The translations under genes and the position numbers were made by a program. The notes below the pieces were generated by a model. That model worked only from the letters and a program-made list of their open reading frames with translations. It was not told where the DNA came from and made no database searches. From assembly GCF_002374835.1 (NCBI RefSeq), contig NZ_NWVD01000001.1:1-64000 (forward strand): 64,000 nt of DNA, written 5' to 3'. This document shows, piece after piece, positions 48,705 through 55,889 of this stretch. The DNA is from Sphingomonas ginsenosidimutans (GTDB lineage Bacteria; Pseudomonadota; Alphaproteobacteria; Sphingomonadales; Sphingomonadaceae). Numbering within the stretch: position 1 is the stretch's first letter; every line of letters begins with the position of its first letter.

Positions 48705-51134
48705 ATGGCCCGTCGTCCCGATCCGCTCGAACGCTATAATGCGAAGCGCGACTTTTCGCGCACCGCCGAACCGGCGGGGACGCTGGCGCCTGGCAACGGC
48801 AACGGCTTCATCGTGCAGAAGCACGACGCGACGCGGCTGCATTGGGATTTCCGGCTGGAGGTGGACGGCGTCCTGAAAAGCTGGGCGGTGACGCGCGGGC
48901 CGAGCCTTGACCCCGCCGAAAAGCGACTGGCGGTGCGGACCGAGGACCATCCGCTGTCCTATGCGACGTTCGAGGGGACGATCCCGGCGGGCGAATATGG
49001 CGGCGGCACGGTGATGCTGTGGGACCGAGGCACTTGGGCGCCGGTGGCGGGCAAGAGCGCCGCCGATCTGGAGGCGGGGCACCTCCACTTCATCCTGGAC
49101 GGTGAGCGGATGAAGGGCGAGTGGCTGCTGGTCCGGCTGAAACCACGCGGCAAGGAAAAGCGCGAGAACTGGCTGCTGCGCAAGATCGACGACGCCGCCG
49201 CGGGCGCCACCGATATGCTGACCGACACCGCGCTGACCAGCGTGGCGACGGGGCGGACGATGCAGGAGATCGCCGAGGGCGCGCCGTCGCAGTGGCGTGC
49301 CCCGGCCGGGCGCAAGAAGCGCCGCGGCAGCGCCGCACCACCGCCGTTCGAGGCGCCGCAGCTGTGCACGCTGGTGGACAGCGTCCCCGCCGGTGCAGGC
49401 TGGATCCATGAGGTGAAGTACGACGGCTATCGCGCGCTGATCGCGGTCGGCGGGGGGAAGGCGACGGTCTATACCCGCAGCGGGCTGGACTGGAGCGAGA
49501 CGTTCGCCGGGATTGCGGCGGCCGCTGCGCAGCTCGACGTCGGCGATGCGCTGATCGACGGGGAGATCGTCGCGTTCAAGGAGAGCCGCCCCGATTTCGC
49601 GACGCTGAAGACCGCGATCGCATCGGGGGATGACATGACGTTCTTCGCCTTCGACCTGCTCCGGCACGACGGCGAGGATCTGCGTGCGCTGACCAATGTC
49701 GAGCGAAAGGAGCGCTTGCGCGCGGTGATGGCGGGCGCGGATCCGCATCTGCAATTTGCCGAACATGTCGCCGGGTCGGGCGAGCCGCTGTTCGAGACGA
49801 TGTGCCGCGAAGGCTTCGAGGGTGTGGTGTCGAAACGCGCCGACGCGGCCTATCGCGGCAAGCGCACGCAGGCGTGGCTGAAGACCAAGTGCATTCGCCG
49901 GCAGGAATTCGTGATCGTCGGCTGGTTGCCGTCGGACAAGGGGCGGGGCCTTCGCTCGCTGTTGCTGGGCGTCCATGAGGACGGCGCGGTTCGCTATGCC
50001 GGGAAGGTGGGCACCGGCTTCACCGCCGATACGATGGCCGACCTGCGCACGCGGCTCGACCGGCTGGCGCGCAAGACCCCGACCGTGGCCGCACCGCGCG
50101 CGGCGGTGCGCGGCGCGCATTGGGTCACGCCGAAACTGGTGGCGGAGATCGCCTTTGCCGAAACCACGCCGGACGGGCTGCTGCGCCATTCCAGCTTTCT
50201 GGGGCTGCGCGGCGACAAGCCGGCGGAGGACGTCGTCGCCGAACCCCCCGCCGCGGCGCCCGCGCCGTCCGTATCGACGGTGAAGGTGACGAATCGCGAC
50301 CGCACGATCTTCCCCGAATCGGACGTGACCAAGGGCGATCTGGCCGATTATTATGCCGCGATTGCCCCGGCGATGCTGCCGTTCGTGGCGCATCGCCCGG
50401 TCAGCCTGGTGCGCTGTCCGCAGGGGCGGGCGCGGCAATGCTTTTTCCAGAAGCACGATGCCGGGTCGTTCGGTGATCAGGTCCATCGCGTGCCGATCCG
50501 CGAGAAGGACGGATCGACCGAGGACTATCTCTACGTCGACAGCGGCGACGGGCTGGTCGCGTGCGTGCAGATGGGGACGATCGAATTCCACGGCTGGGGT
50601 TCTCAGGTCGCGGACGTGGAGCGGCCCGACCGGATGGTGTTCGACCTCGATCCCGACGAGGGGCTGGACTTCGCCGCGACCAGCAAGGCGGCCGAGCATC
50701 TCAAGACCCAGCTGGCCGAGCTGGGGCTGGCGAGCTTTCCGCTGCTGTCGGGGGGCAAGGGCGTCCATGTCGTCGTGCCGCTGACGCCGCAGGCCGAATG
50801 GCCGGCCGTCAAGGATTTCGCCGATCGCTTCGCACGTGCGCTGGCGCAGGCCGAACCGGAACGGTTCACCGCGACGATGGCCAAGGCGAAGCGCAAGGGG
50901 CGGATCTTCATCGACTGGCTGCGCAACCAGCGCGGCGCGACCGCGATAATGCCCTATGCCGCGCGGGCACGCGCCGGCGCGCCGGTGGCCGCCCCGGTAT
51001 CGTGGAGCGAATTGCGCGATATCGATACCGCGGCGCGCTGGCGCGTCACCGACCGCGAGGAATTGCTGGCGCGCGCCGACAGTCGGGCATTGCGCGGCTG
51101 GGGTGTCGCGGACCAGCACCTTCCCGACACATGA
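48705..51134 (+). CDS. Multifunctional ATP-dependent DNA ligase LigD
   Basis: End-joining enzyme of 809 residues with all three domains in Pseudomonas order. The 3'-phosphoesterase (about 1-170) shows HDATRLHWDFRLE and EDHPLSYATFEG. The ATP-dependent ligase (about 215-510) has nucleotide-accepting Lys238 in VKYDGYRAL, motif IV EGVVSKRADAAYRGKR and motif V WLKTKC. The primase-like polymerase (about 525-809) shows TKGDLADYYAAIAPAML, the metal pair DLDPDEGLDF and LSGGKGVHVVVPL. With Ku it should repair double-strand breaks without a template. Complete, no frameshift. Confidence 0.96.
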   Translation: MARRPDPLERYNAKRDFSRTAEPAGTLAPGNGNGFIVQKHDATRLHWDFRLEVDGVLKSWAVTRGPSLDPAEKRLAVRTEDHPLSYATFEGTIPAGEYGGGTVMLWDRGTWAPVAGKSAADLEAGHLHFILDGERMKGEWLLVRLKPRGKEKRENWLLRKIDDAAAGATDMLTDTALTSVATGRTMQEIAEGAPSQWRAPAGRKKRRGSAAPPPFEAPQLCTLVDSVPAGAGWIHEVKYDGYRALIAVGGGKATVYTRSGLDWSETFAGIAAAAAQLDVGDALIDGEIVAFKESRPDFATLKTAIASGDDMTFFAFDLLRHDGEDLRALTNVERKERLRAVMAGADPHLQFAEHVAGSGEPLFETMCREGFEGVVSKRADAAYRGKRTQAWLKTKCIRRQEFVIVGWLPSDKGRGLRSLLLGVHEDGAVRYAGKVGTGFTADTMADLRTRLDRLARKTPTVAAPRAAVRGAHWVTPKLVAEIAFAETTPDGLLRHSSFLGLRGDKPAEDVVAEPPAAAPAPSVSTVKVTNRDRTIFPESDVTKGDLADYYAAIAPAMLPFVAHRPVSLVRCPQGRARQCFFQKHDAGSFGDQVHRVPIREKDGSTEDYLYVDSGDGLVACVQMGTIEFHGWGSQVADVERPDRMVFDLDPDEGLDFAATSKAAEHLKTQLAELGLASFPLLSGGKGVHVVVPLTPQAEWPAVKDFADRFARALAQAEPERFTATMAKAKRKGRIFIDWLRNQRGATAIMPYAARARAGAPVAAPVSWSELRDIDTAARWRVTDREELLARADSRALRGWGVADQHLPDT

Positions 51135-51176
51135 GGCTCTTGATATTCTATCGCGGAGATGTAGTTTTGGGGCGAA

Positions 51177-51194
51177 CGATGGCGGGCGCCATCG
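51177..51194. repeat. Perfect palindrome in the leader of the small lipoprotein gene
   Basis: CGATGGCG (51177-51184) and CGCCATCG (51187-51194) face each other around two bases. It ends 21 bases before the lipoprotein ATG, in the 81-bp gap after ligD. It could be a leader hairpin or an operator. No T-run follows. Confidence 0.4.
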
Positions 51195-51215
51195 CCAGCA
51201 AGGGGTTCGAGAGAG

Positions 51216-51431
51216 ATGAGGAAGATCGCTGCCGCCGTTTCCGTGATCAGCATGAGCCTGGCGCTGGCCGCGTGCGGCGGGAACGGCGCGGAGCCGGTCG
51301 CCGCCAACGATACGCTGGCGAACGAGACCGTGCTGAACGACGAAGTGCCCGCCGACGGCAATCTCGCCACGTTCGGCAATGGCGCCGACGCGCTGCCGGC
51401 CGACAATGCGCTGGGTGGCAACGCACTCTGA
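51216..51431 (+). CDS. Small predicted lipoprotein
   Basis: Protein of 71 residues: signal sequence with lipobox LALAAC (Cys20), then about 50 residues rich in Asn, Ala, Asp and Gly (NDTLANETVLNDEVPADGN, FGNGADALPADNALGGNAL). The mature part looks unstructured, of the kind seen in small sphingomonad lipoproteins. GAGAGAG directly before the ATG is a good ribosome site. It follows ligD after 81 bases and is ended by a strong terminator. I do not know its function. Confidence 0.8.
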   Translation: MRKIAAAVSVISMSLALAACGGNGAEPVAANDTLANETVLNDEVPADGNLATFGNGADALPADNALGGNAL

Positions 51432-51504
51432 CCGTCTGACCTAGCGGCGGCCGCTCCCCGGTCGCCGTCGCCGTTACCGTCTGGTGCTCCCTGGACGAAA
51501 CTGG

Positions 51505-51534
51505 ACCCGGTACCGTGCGGTGCCGGGTTCTTTT
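51505..51534 (+). terminator. Rho-independent terminator after the small lipoprotein gene
   Basis: ACCCGGTACC (51505-51514) pairs with GGTGCCGGGT (51519-51528) with one mismatch-type wobble around a short GTGC loop, followed by TTCTTTT. The T-run is on the plus strand, so it ends the lipoprotein transcript. It abuts the stop of the convergent mnmA gene. Confidence 0.75.
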
Positions 51535-52646
51535 CAGGCGGCGGCCAGCGCCGGTTCGGTCGCGGCGATCCAGCCGCCGCCCAGCACCCGATCGCCGTCG
51601 TAGAGCACCGCCGCCTGGCCGGGGGCAACGCCATATTCGGGCGTGTCGAACACCAGCCGGTCGTCGACCATCCGCGCCGGCACCGGCTTGGCCATCGAGC
51701 GTACCTTGGCGGTAAGCTCGCCTTCCAGCGGCCCCAGCACGTTCATGTCCGCCAGTCGCGCCGCCGCCACCGCCAGCGCGGCGCGCGGGCCGACGACGAC
51801 GCGGCGCCGGTCGGGTTCCAATCGCACGACATACAGCGGCTCGGGGCTACCCCCGATCTCCAGCCCGCGGCGCTGCCCGACGGTATAATGGACCAGCCCG
51901 CGATGCTCGCCCAGCTTGCGCCCCGCCATGTCGACGATGTCGCCGCCCGCCGCGGCCTCTGGACGCAGCTTCTTCACCAGTGAGGCATAATCGCCGTCGG
52001 GGACGAAGCAGATGTCCTGGCTGTCGGGTTTGTCGGCGACCAGCAGCCCCATCTCCCCGGCCAGTTCGCGCACCCGGCGCTTGGGCAGCGCGCCGAGCGG
52101 AAAGCGCAGGAAATCGAGCTGCGCGCGCGTCGTCGCGAACAGGAAATAGCTCTGGTCGCGCGCGGGATCGATCGCGCGGTGTAGCTGCGCGCCATCGCTG
52201 CCGAGGATGCGGCGGACGTAATGGCCGGTCGCCAGGCAGTCGGCGCCCAGATCGCGGGCGAGCGCGAACAGGTCGGTGAATTTCGGCCCCATGTTGCACT
52301 GGACGCAGGGAATCGGGGTGCGCCCAGCGAGATATTCGTCGGCGAAGCGATCGACCACCTGCGTCCGAAAGCTCGATTCGTGATCGAAGACGTAATGCGC
52401 GATGCCCAGCCGGTCGCAGACCGCGCGCGCATCGCGAATATCGCGCCCGGCGCAGCACGCGCCGGCGCGCTTCGTCGCCTCGCCATGGTCGTAAAGCTGG
52501 AGCGTCACGCCGATCGTCTCCGCCCCACTCGCCTGCGCAAGCGCCGCCACGACCGAGCTGTCGACCCCGCCCGACATCGCGACGACGATGCGCCGCGCGC
52601 CCGCCGGAAGCTGGAAATCCACCGTGTCCATGATGCGACCGGCCAT
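51534..52646 (-). CDS. tRNA-specific 2-thiouridylase
   Basis: MnmA, 370 residues, puts sulfur on uridine 34 of Glu, Gln and Lys tRNAs. The ATP-binding PP-loop is [14 protein letters not shown]. The catalytic cysteines are expected in PCVQCN (first) and the [13 protein letters not shown] segment (second). [19 protein letters not shown], and [17 protein letters not shown] are further family blocks. Length is normal. Start ATG at 52646; a second ATG six codons in ([11 protein letters not shown]) is also possible. Convergent with the ligD-side genes. Confidence 0.95.
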   Translation of the reverse strand: MAGRIMDTVDFQLPAGARRIVVAMSGGVDSSVVAALAQASGAETIGVTLQLYDHGEATKRAGACCAGRDIRDARAVCDRLGIAHYVFDHESSFRTQVVDRFADEYLAGRTPIPCVQCNMGPKFTDLFALARDLGADCLATGHYVRRILGSDGAQLHRAIDPARDQSYFLFATTRAQLDFLRFPLGALPKRRVRELAGEMGLLVADKPDSQDICFVPDGDYASLVKKLRPEAAAGGDIVDMAGRKLGEHRGLVHYTVGQRRGLEIGGSPEPLYVVRLEPDRRRVVVGPRAALAVAAARLADMNVLGPLEGELTAKVRSMAKPVPARMVDDRLVFDTPEYGVAPGQAAVLYDGDRVLGGGWIAATEPALAAA

Positions 52647-52765
52647 ACCCCGTCGCGTATGTCCGCGTAAAGGCAGGTGAAGGAAGCGTTGCCAGCGGCT
52701 TTACGCGACCTTCAGCAGACCGGGGCTAAGCGAGTCCATCACATCTCGCGTTGCCAGGATTCGCC

Positions 52766-52945
52766 GTGACGTTACCCGATGACACCCATCTCCCCCCGCT
52801 GCTCGCCGGGCTGCGTGCCCGGCAGGAGACGTCGCGCACCGCACAGGTGGCGCGTGCGCTGAACGATTCGGCGACCGCGCGATCGGGTGAGGGCGCGTTC
52901 AACCCCGCGGCCGCGGCGGCGCTAAGCGAATGGAAAGAGCCGTGA
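52766..52945 (+). CDS. Small hypothetical protein
   Basis: Predicted protein of 59 residues (MTLPDDTHLPPLLAGLRARQ at the start, then SRTAQVARALNDSATARSG and a tail ending SEWKEP). The GTG at 52766 is preceded by AGGA at a good distance; a TTG at 52751 is the alternative. No signal peptide or membrane segment. No family recognised. It lies in the 400-bp gap between mnmA and sciP and may be spurious, although its amino-acid mix is ordinary for this genome. The rest of the gap shows no gene. Confidence 0.4.
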   Translation: MTLPDDTHLPPLLAGLRARQETSRTAQVARALNDSATARSGEGAFNPAAAAALSEWKEP

Positions 52946-53048
52946 AGACGGCGTTTACCGCGCCGCTTTAGGGCGTGTTCAAATCGAGGCGCCTACGCAG
53001 TGCTTCGTCGCAGGGAAGGGGGCCCCCCGCCCCGAACCGAGGTTAGGA

Positions 53049-53348
53049 ATGATCGAGAACCAAAAAATCCGTCCCGCCAAGGTCATCGGTCCTCTGGGAG
53101 AGGCGCTGACCATGGATACGCTGCCGCCGGCCAACACCACGCGGTGGGTGGTCCGGCGCAAGGCCGAGGTCGTCGCCGCGGTTAACGGCGGTCTGCTGAC
53201 GGTGGACGAAGTGTGCCAGCGTTACGGGCTGACGGTGGAGGAATTCGCCGGGTGGCAGCGTGCGATCGACCGGTCGGGCATGCCCGGCTTGCGCGTCACG
53301 CGTATCCAGCAGTACAAATCGCTGTACGAGCGCCAGCAGAAGTTCTGA
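53049..53348 (+). CDS. SciP-like CtrA inhibitor (DUF1153)
   Basis: Protein of 99 residues matching the small cell-cycle regulator SciP. The core MDTLPPANTTRWVVRRKAEVV, AAVNGGLLTVDEVCQRYGLT and VEEFAGWQRAIDRSGMPGLR contains a helix-turn-helix. In Caulobacter SciP binds CtrA and blocks its activation of target promoters early in the cell cycle (family knowledge). The ribosome site AGGTTAGGA sits directly before the ATG. Stands alone; no ctrA in the window. Confidence 0.92.
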   Translation: MIENQKIRPAKVIGPLGEALTMDTLPPANTTRWVVRRKAEVVAAVNGGLLTVDEVCQRYGLTVEEFAGWQRAIDRSGMPGLRVTRIQQYKSLYERQQKF

Positions 53349-53440
53349 TCCCGAAACGCGCCCGGAACAATATCCGCCCTTCGTGAGTCTTCCCTGCCAC
53401 AGCGCTTCACCGTCCGGGCGCATCGCAGGGGAGAATTGCT

Positions 53441-53698
53441 ATGGGACTTATCATCTGGCTCATCATCGGTGGCGTCATCGGCTGGCTCGCCAGCATCATC
53501 ATGCGCACTGACGCCCAGCAGGGCATCTTTCTGAACATCATCGTCGGGATCGTCGGCGCCTTCATCGGCGGTCTGCTGTTCACTGGCGGTTCGATCAACA
53601 ACCAGCCGCTGACGATCTACTCGTTCCTGGTGTCGCTGGTCGGCGCGGTCGTGCTGCTGGCGATCGTGAACCTCGTCCGTCGCGGCCGGGTGCGCTAA
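53441..53698 (+). CDS. GlsB/YeaQ/YmgE-family stress membrane protein
   Basis: Protein of 85 residues with three membrane helices (about 2-20, 31-50, 60-78) and the glycine pattern of the transglycosylase-associated protein family: GLIIWLIIGGVIGWLASIIM, NIIVGIVGAFIGGLL. Often induced by stress in proteobacteria; molecular role unknown. GGGGAG precedes the ATG and a very strong terminator follows, so it is a single-gene unit. Confidence 0.9.
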   Translation: MGLIIWLIIGGVIGWLASIIMRTDAQQGIFLNIIVGIVGAFIGGLLFTGGSINNQPLTIYSFLVSLVGAVVLLAIVNLVRRGRVR

Positions 53699-53730
53699 AC
53701 CGCTCCACATCGACGAACGACAAGGAAACA

Positions 53731-53759
53731 GGCCGCCCGGTGATCCGGGCGGCCTTTTT
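53731..53759 (+). terminator. Rho-independent terminator after the GlsB-type gene
   Basis: GGCCGCCCGG (53731-53740) pairs perfectly with CCGGGCGGCC (53745-53754) over a TGAT loop and is followed by TTTTT. This is the clearest terminator in the window and ends the GlsB-type transcript. Confidence 0.92.
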
Positions 53760-53780
53760 CGTATGCGGCGTTGTCTGCCT

Positions 53781-53812
53781 ATGCCCCGTCCGCCACGCGG
53801 CGGACGGGGCAT
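53781..53812 (-). terminator. 14-bp palindrome at the end of the SIMPL gene
   Basis: ATGCCCCGTCCGCC (53781-53794) and GGCGGACGGGGCAT (53799-53812) are perfect inverse copies around four bases, starting four bases beyond the SIMPL gene stop. No T-run follows on the minus strand, so it may act as an mRNA end-protecting or factor-assisted terminator. It stands back to back with the GlsB terminator. Confidence 0.55.
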
Positions 53813-53816
53813 AAGG

Positions 53817-54566
53817 TCATTTCAGCAGGAAGCGGACGCGTACCATTGCGGTCACGTCGGTTTCCCCCGCCAGCATCGGGGTGGAGTCGCGCGTCTCCGC
53901 CATGGCGGCGCGCTGCAGCATCATCGGCGGTTGCGGGCGACCGCCGTCATTGTCGCCGGCTTCTTCGATCGAGACGATCCGCGCCACCGTCAACCCGGCG
54001 GCGTTCGCATAGAGCGCCGCCCGTGCGCGCGCGGCCTTCAGCGCATCGGTGCGCGCCTCGTCCAGCGCCGCATCGGGCTGCGATAGCGACATGCTGGGCC
54101 CGTCGATCTGGTTGGCGCCCGAGCGCACCAGCGCGTCGAGCGCCGGCCCGGCCTTGGCGACGTCGCGGAACTTCACGCTGACGGTGTTGCTCGCCTGATA
54201 GCCGGTGATGACCGGCGGCTGATTGTCGGCGTAGCGATATTGCGGCGACAGGCTGACGTTGCTGGTGGCGATGTCGCGTTCGGCGATCCCCGCGGACTTG
54301 AGCGCGCGGACGACCTGCGTCATGCGCTGCGCATTCTCGGTCAGCGCGCCCCCGGCGGTCGCATTCTGGGTAACGACGCCCGCCCGGACGGTGGCGAGAT
54401 CGGGAACGCGGGTCGTCCGGCCGGTCGCGGTCACGTCCAGGAGCGTGCCGTCGGGCACGACCGTCGCCATCGGCAGCGGGGTCTGCGCCGTCGCCGCCGC
54501 GGCCAGGGTCATGCCGGCCAGCATCGCGGCGGCGCCGCCCAGCCCGGTGATCGTCGTCGTTCGCAT
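53817..54566 (-). CDS. SIMPL-domain (DUF541) exported protein
   Basis: Protein of 249 residues. Signal peptide (about 8-27, LAAAATAQ), then a SIMPL domain: VTATGRTTRVPDLATVRAGVVTQNATAGGAL, SNVSLSPQYRYADNQPPVITGYQASNTVSV and a repeat-rich second half ending VRVRFLLK. Family members are periplasmic oligomers of unclear function (BP26, YggE). I start at the ATG at 54566, with GGGAGAT upstream. Divergent from an RND efflux adaptor across 141 bases. Confidence 0.9.
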   Translation of the reverse strand: MRTTTITGLGGAAAMLAGMTLAAAATAQTPLPMATVVPDGTLLDVTATGRTTRVPDLATVRAGVVTQNATAGGALTENAQRMTQVVRALKSAGIAERDIATSNVSLSPQYRYADNQPPVITGYQASNTVSVKFRDVAKAGPALDALVRSGANQIDGPSMSLSQPDAALDEARTDALKAARARAALYANAAGLTVARIVSIEEAGDNDGGRPQPPMMLQRAAMAETRDSTPMLAGETDVTAMVRVRFLLK

Positions 54567-54707
54567 CGTGATATCTCCCGTTTCTCGTCTTGGCGGCATC
54601 TGCACCCGTGCGACAAAACGCAGGATGAACGCGACGAACCGGTTGAAAGATGCCCGCTTGTACCGGGTGCTATATCATCGTAATACACGCCCGACGAGAG
54701 GGGCGGA

Positions 54708-55877
54708 ATGACGTACGAAAACGGCAACCTGGAAGGCGAGCGGCTGTTGATCGAGGATTCGCGTGCGCGCGGTCGGCGGCGCTGGGTGATCGTCGCGGGC
54801 GTCGTTCTGCTGGTGATCGCGGTGGCGGCGTGGCTGGCCATGCGGGGCGGCAAGGATGCCGGGACGCCCGCACCGGCGGGCGACCAGGCGCCGTCCGTGA
54901 CGGTTGTCGTCCCCGGGGCGCAGGCGGTCGCGCGCACCGTCGCGGCGACGGGATCGCTGGCCGCCAAGCGCGAGATGCCGGTCGGCGTCGCGGGCGAGGG
55001 CGGCATGGTGTCGCGCGTGCTGGTCGAACCGGGCCAGTGGGTGAAGGCGGGGCAGGTGCTGGCGACGATCGACCGGTCGGTCCAGACGCAGACCGCTGAT
55101 TCGCTCTCCTCCCAGATCAATGTCGCGCGGGCCGACCTGACGCTGGCGCAGGCCGAACTGGAGCGTGCGCAGAGCCTGGTCGATCGCGGCTTCATCTCCA
55201 AGGCGGACGTGCAGCGGCGAATCGCCACCCGCGATTCGGCGGCGGCGCGGCTGCGCGTGACGCAGGCGACGCTGTCCGAACAGCGCGCGCGCAACGCCCG
55301 GTTGGACATTCGCGCGCCCGCCCCGGGGCTGGTTCTGACGCGCGGCGTGGAGCCGGGGCAGATCGTCAGCTCCGCCAGCGGCGTCCTGTTCCGCATGGCG
55401 GCCAATGGCGAGATGGAAATGCGCGCGCAGCTGTCCGAAGCTGACCTGCAGACGATCCACGTCGGTTCGTCGGCGCAGGTGACCCCGGTGGGCGAGAAGC
55501 GCAGCTTCGCGGGCCGGGTGTGGCAGCTGTCGCCGGTGATCGACCCGCAGTCGCGGCAGGGGATCGCGCGCATTCAGCTGTCCTACGATCCCGCGCTGCG
55601 TCCCGGCGGCTTCGCGTCGGCGACGATCGTCGCCGGCGACGCGCGCCAGCCCGAATTGCCGCAGTCGGCATTGCTCAGCGACAGCCGCGGCAATTACGTC
55701 TATATCGTCGATGCCGAGAATCGGGTGCGGCGTCGCGACGTGACGCTGGGGTCGGTGAGCGACGACAAGGTGGCGATCGCCAGCGGCCTCACCGGTGACG
55801 AGCGGGTGGTGCAGGCGGCGGGCGCCTTCCTGAACCCGGGCCAGCTGGTGAAGCCGGTCATCCCCAAGGGGCGCTGA
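54708..55877 (+). CDS. RND efflux periplasmic adaptor (membrane-fusion protein)
   Basis: HlyD/AcrA-type adaptor of 389 residues. A cytoplasmic tail of about 25 residues precedes one membrane helix (about 26-45) rather than a lipoprotein signal. Then a beta-barrel/lipoyl part with VLVEPGQWVKAGQVLATID, an alpha hairpin (about 128-190, LTLAQAELERAQSLVDRGFISKADV), the return lipoyl strand (IRAPAPGLVLTRGVEPGQIV) and the C-terminal membrane-proximal domain. It links the RND pump to an outer-membrane channel; no such channel gene is in the window. GAGAGGGGCGG precedes the ATG. The permease starts 12 bases downstream. Confidence 0.93.
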   Translation: MTYENGNLEGERLLIEDSRARGRRRWVIVAGVVLLVIAVAAWLAMRGGKDAGTPAPAGDQAPSVTVVVPGAQAVARTVAATGSLAAKREMPVGVAGEGGMVSRVLVEPGQWVKAGQVLATIDRSVQTQTADSLSSQINVARADLTLAQAELERAQSLVDRGFISKADVQRRIATRDSAAARLRVTQATLSEQRARNARLDIRAPAPGLVLTRGVEPGQIVSSASGVLFRMAANGEMEMRAQLSEADLQTIHVGSSAQVTPVGEKRSFAGRVWQLSPVIDPQSRQGIARIQLSYDPALRPGGFASATIVAGDARQPELPQSALLSDSRGNYVYIVDAENRVRRRDVTLGSVSDDKVAIASGLTGDERVVQAAGAFLNPGQLVKPVIPKGR

Positions 55878-55889
55878 GGACAAGCGACG

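Noticed and set aside
52732..52869. Three GANTC methylation sites upstream of sciP as a CcrM-controlled cluster
   Set aside because: Three sites in about 300 bases is not clearly above chance, and none overlaps a recognisable promoter.
53365..53390. EcfG-type promoter before the GlsB-type gene (GGAAC present)
   Set aside because: No CGTT or near match lies 16-17 bases downstream of GGAAC.
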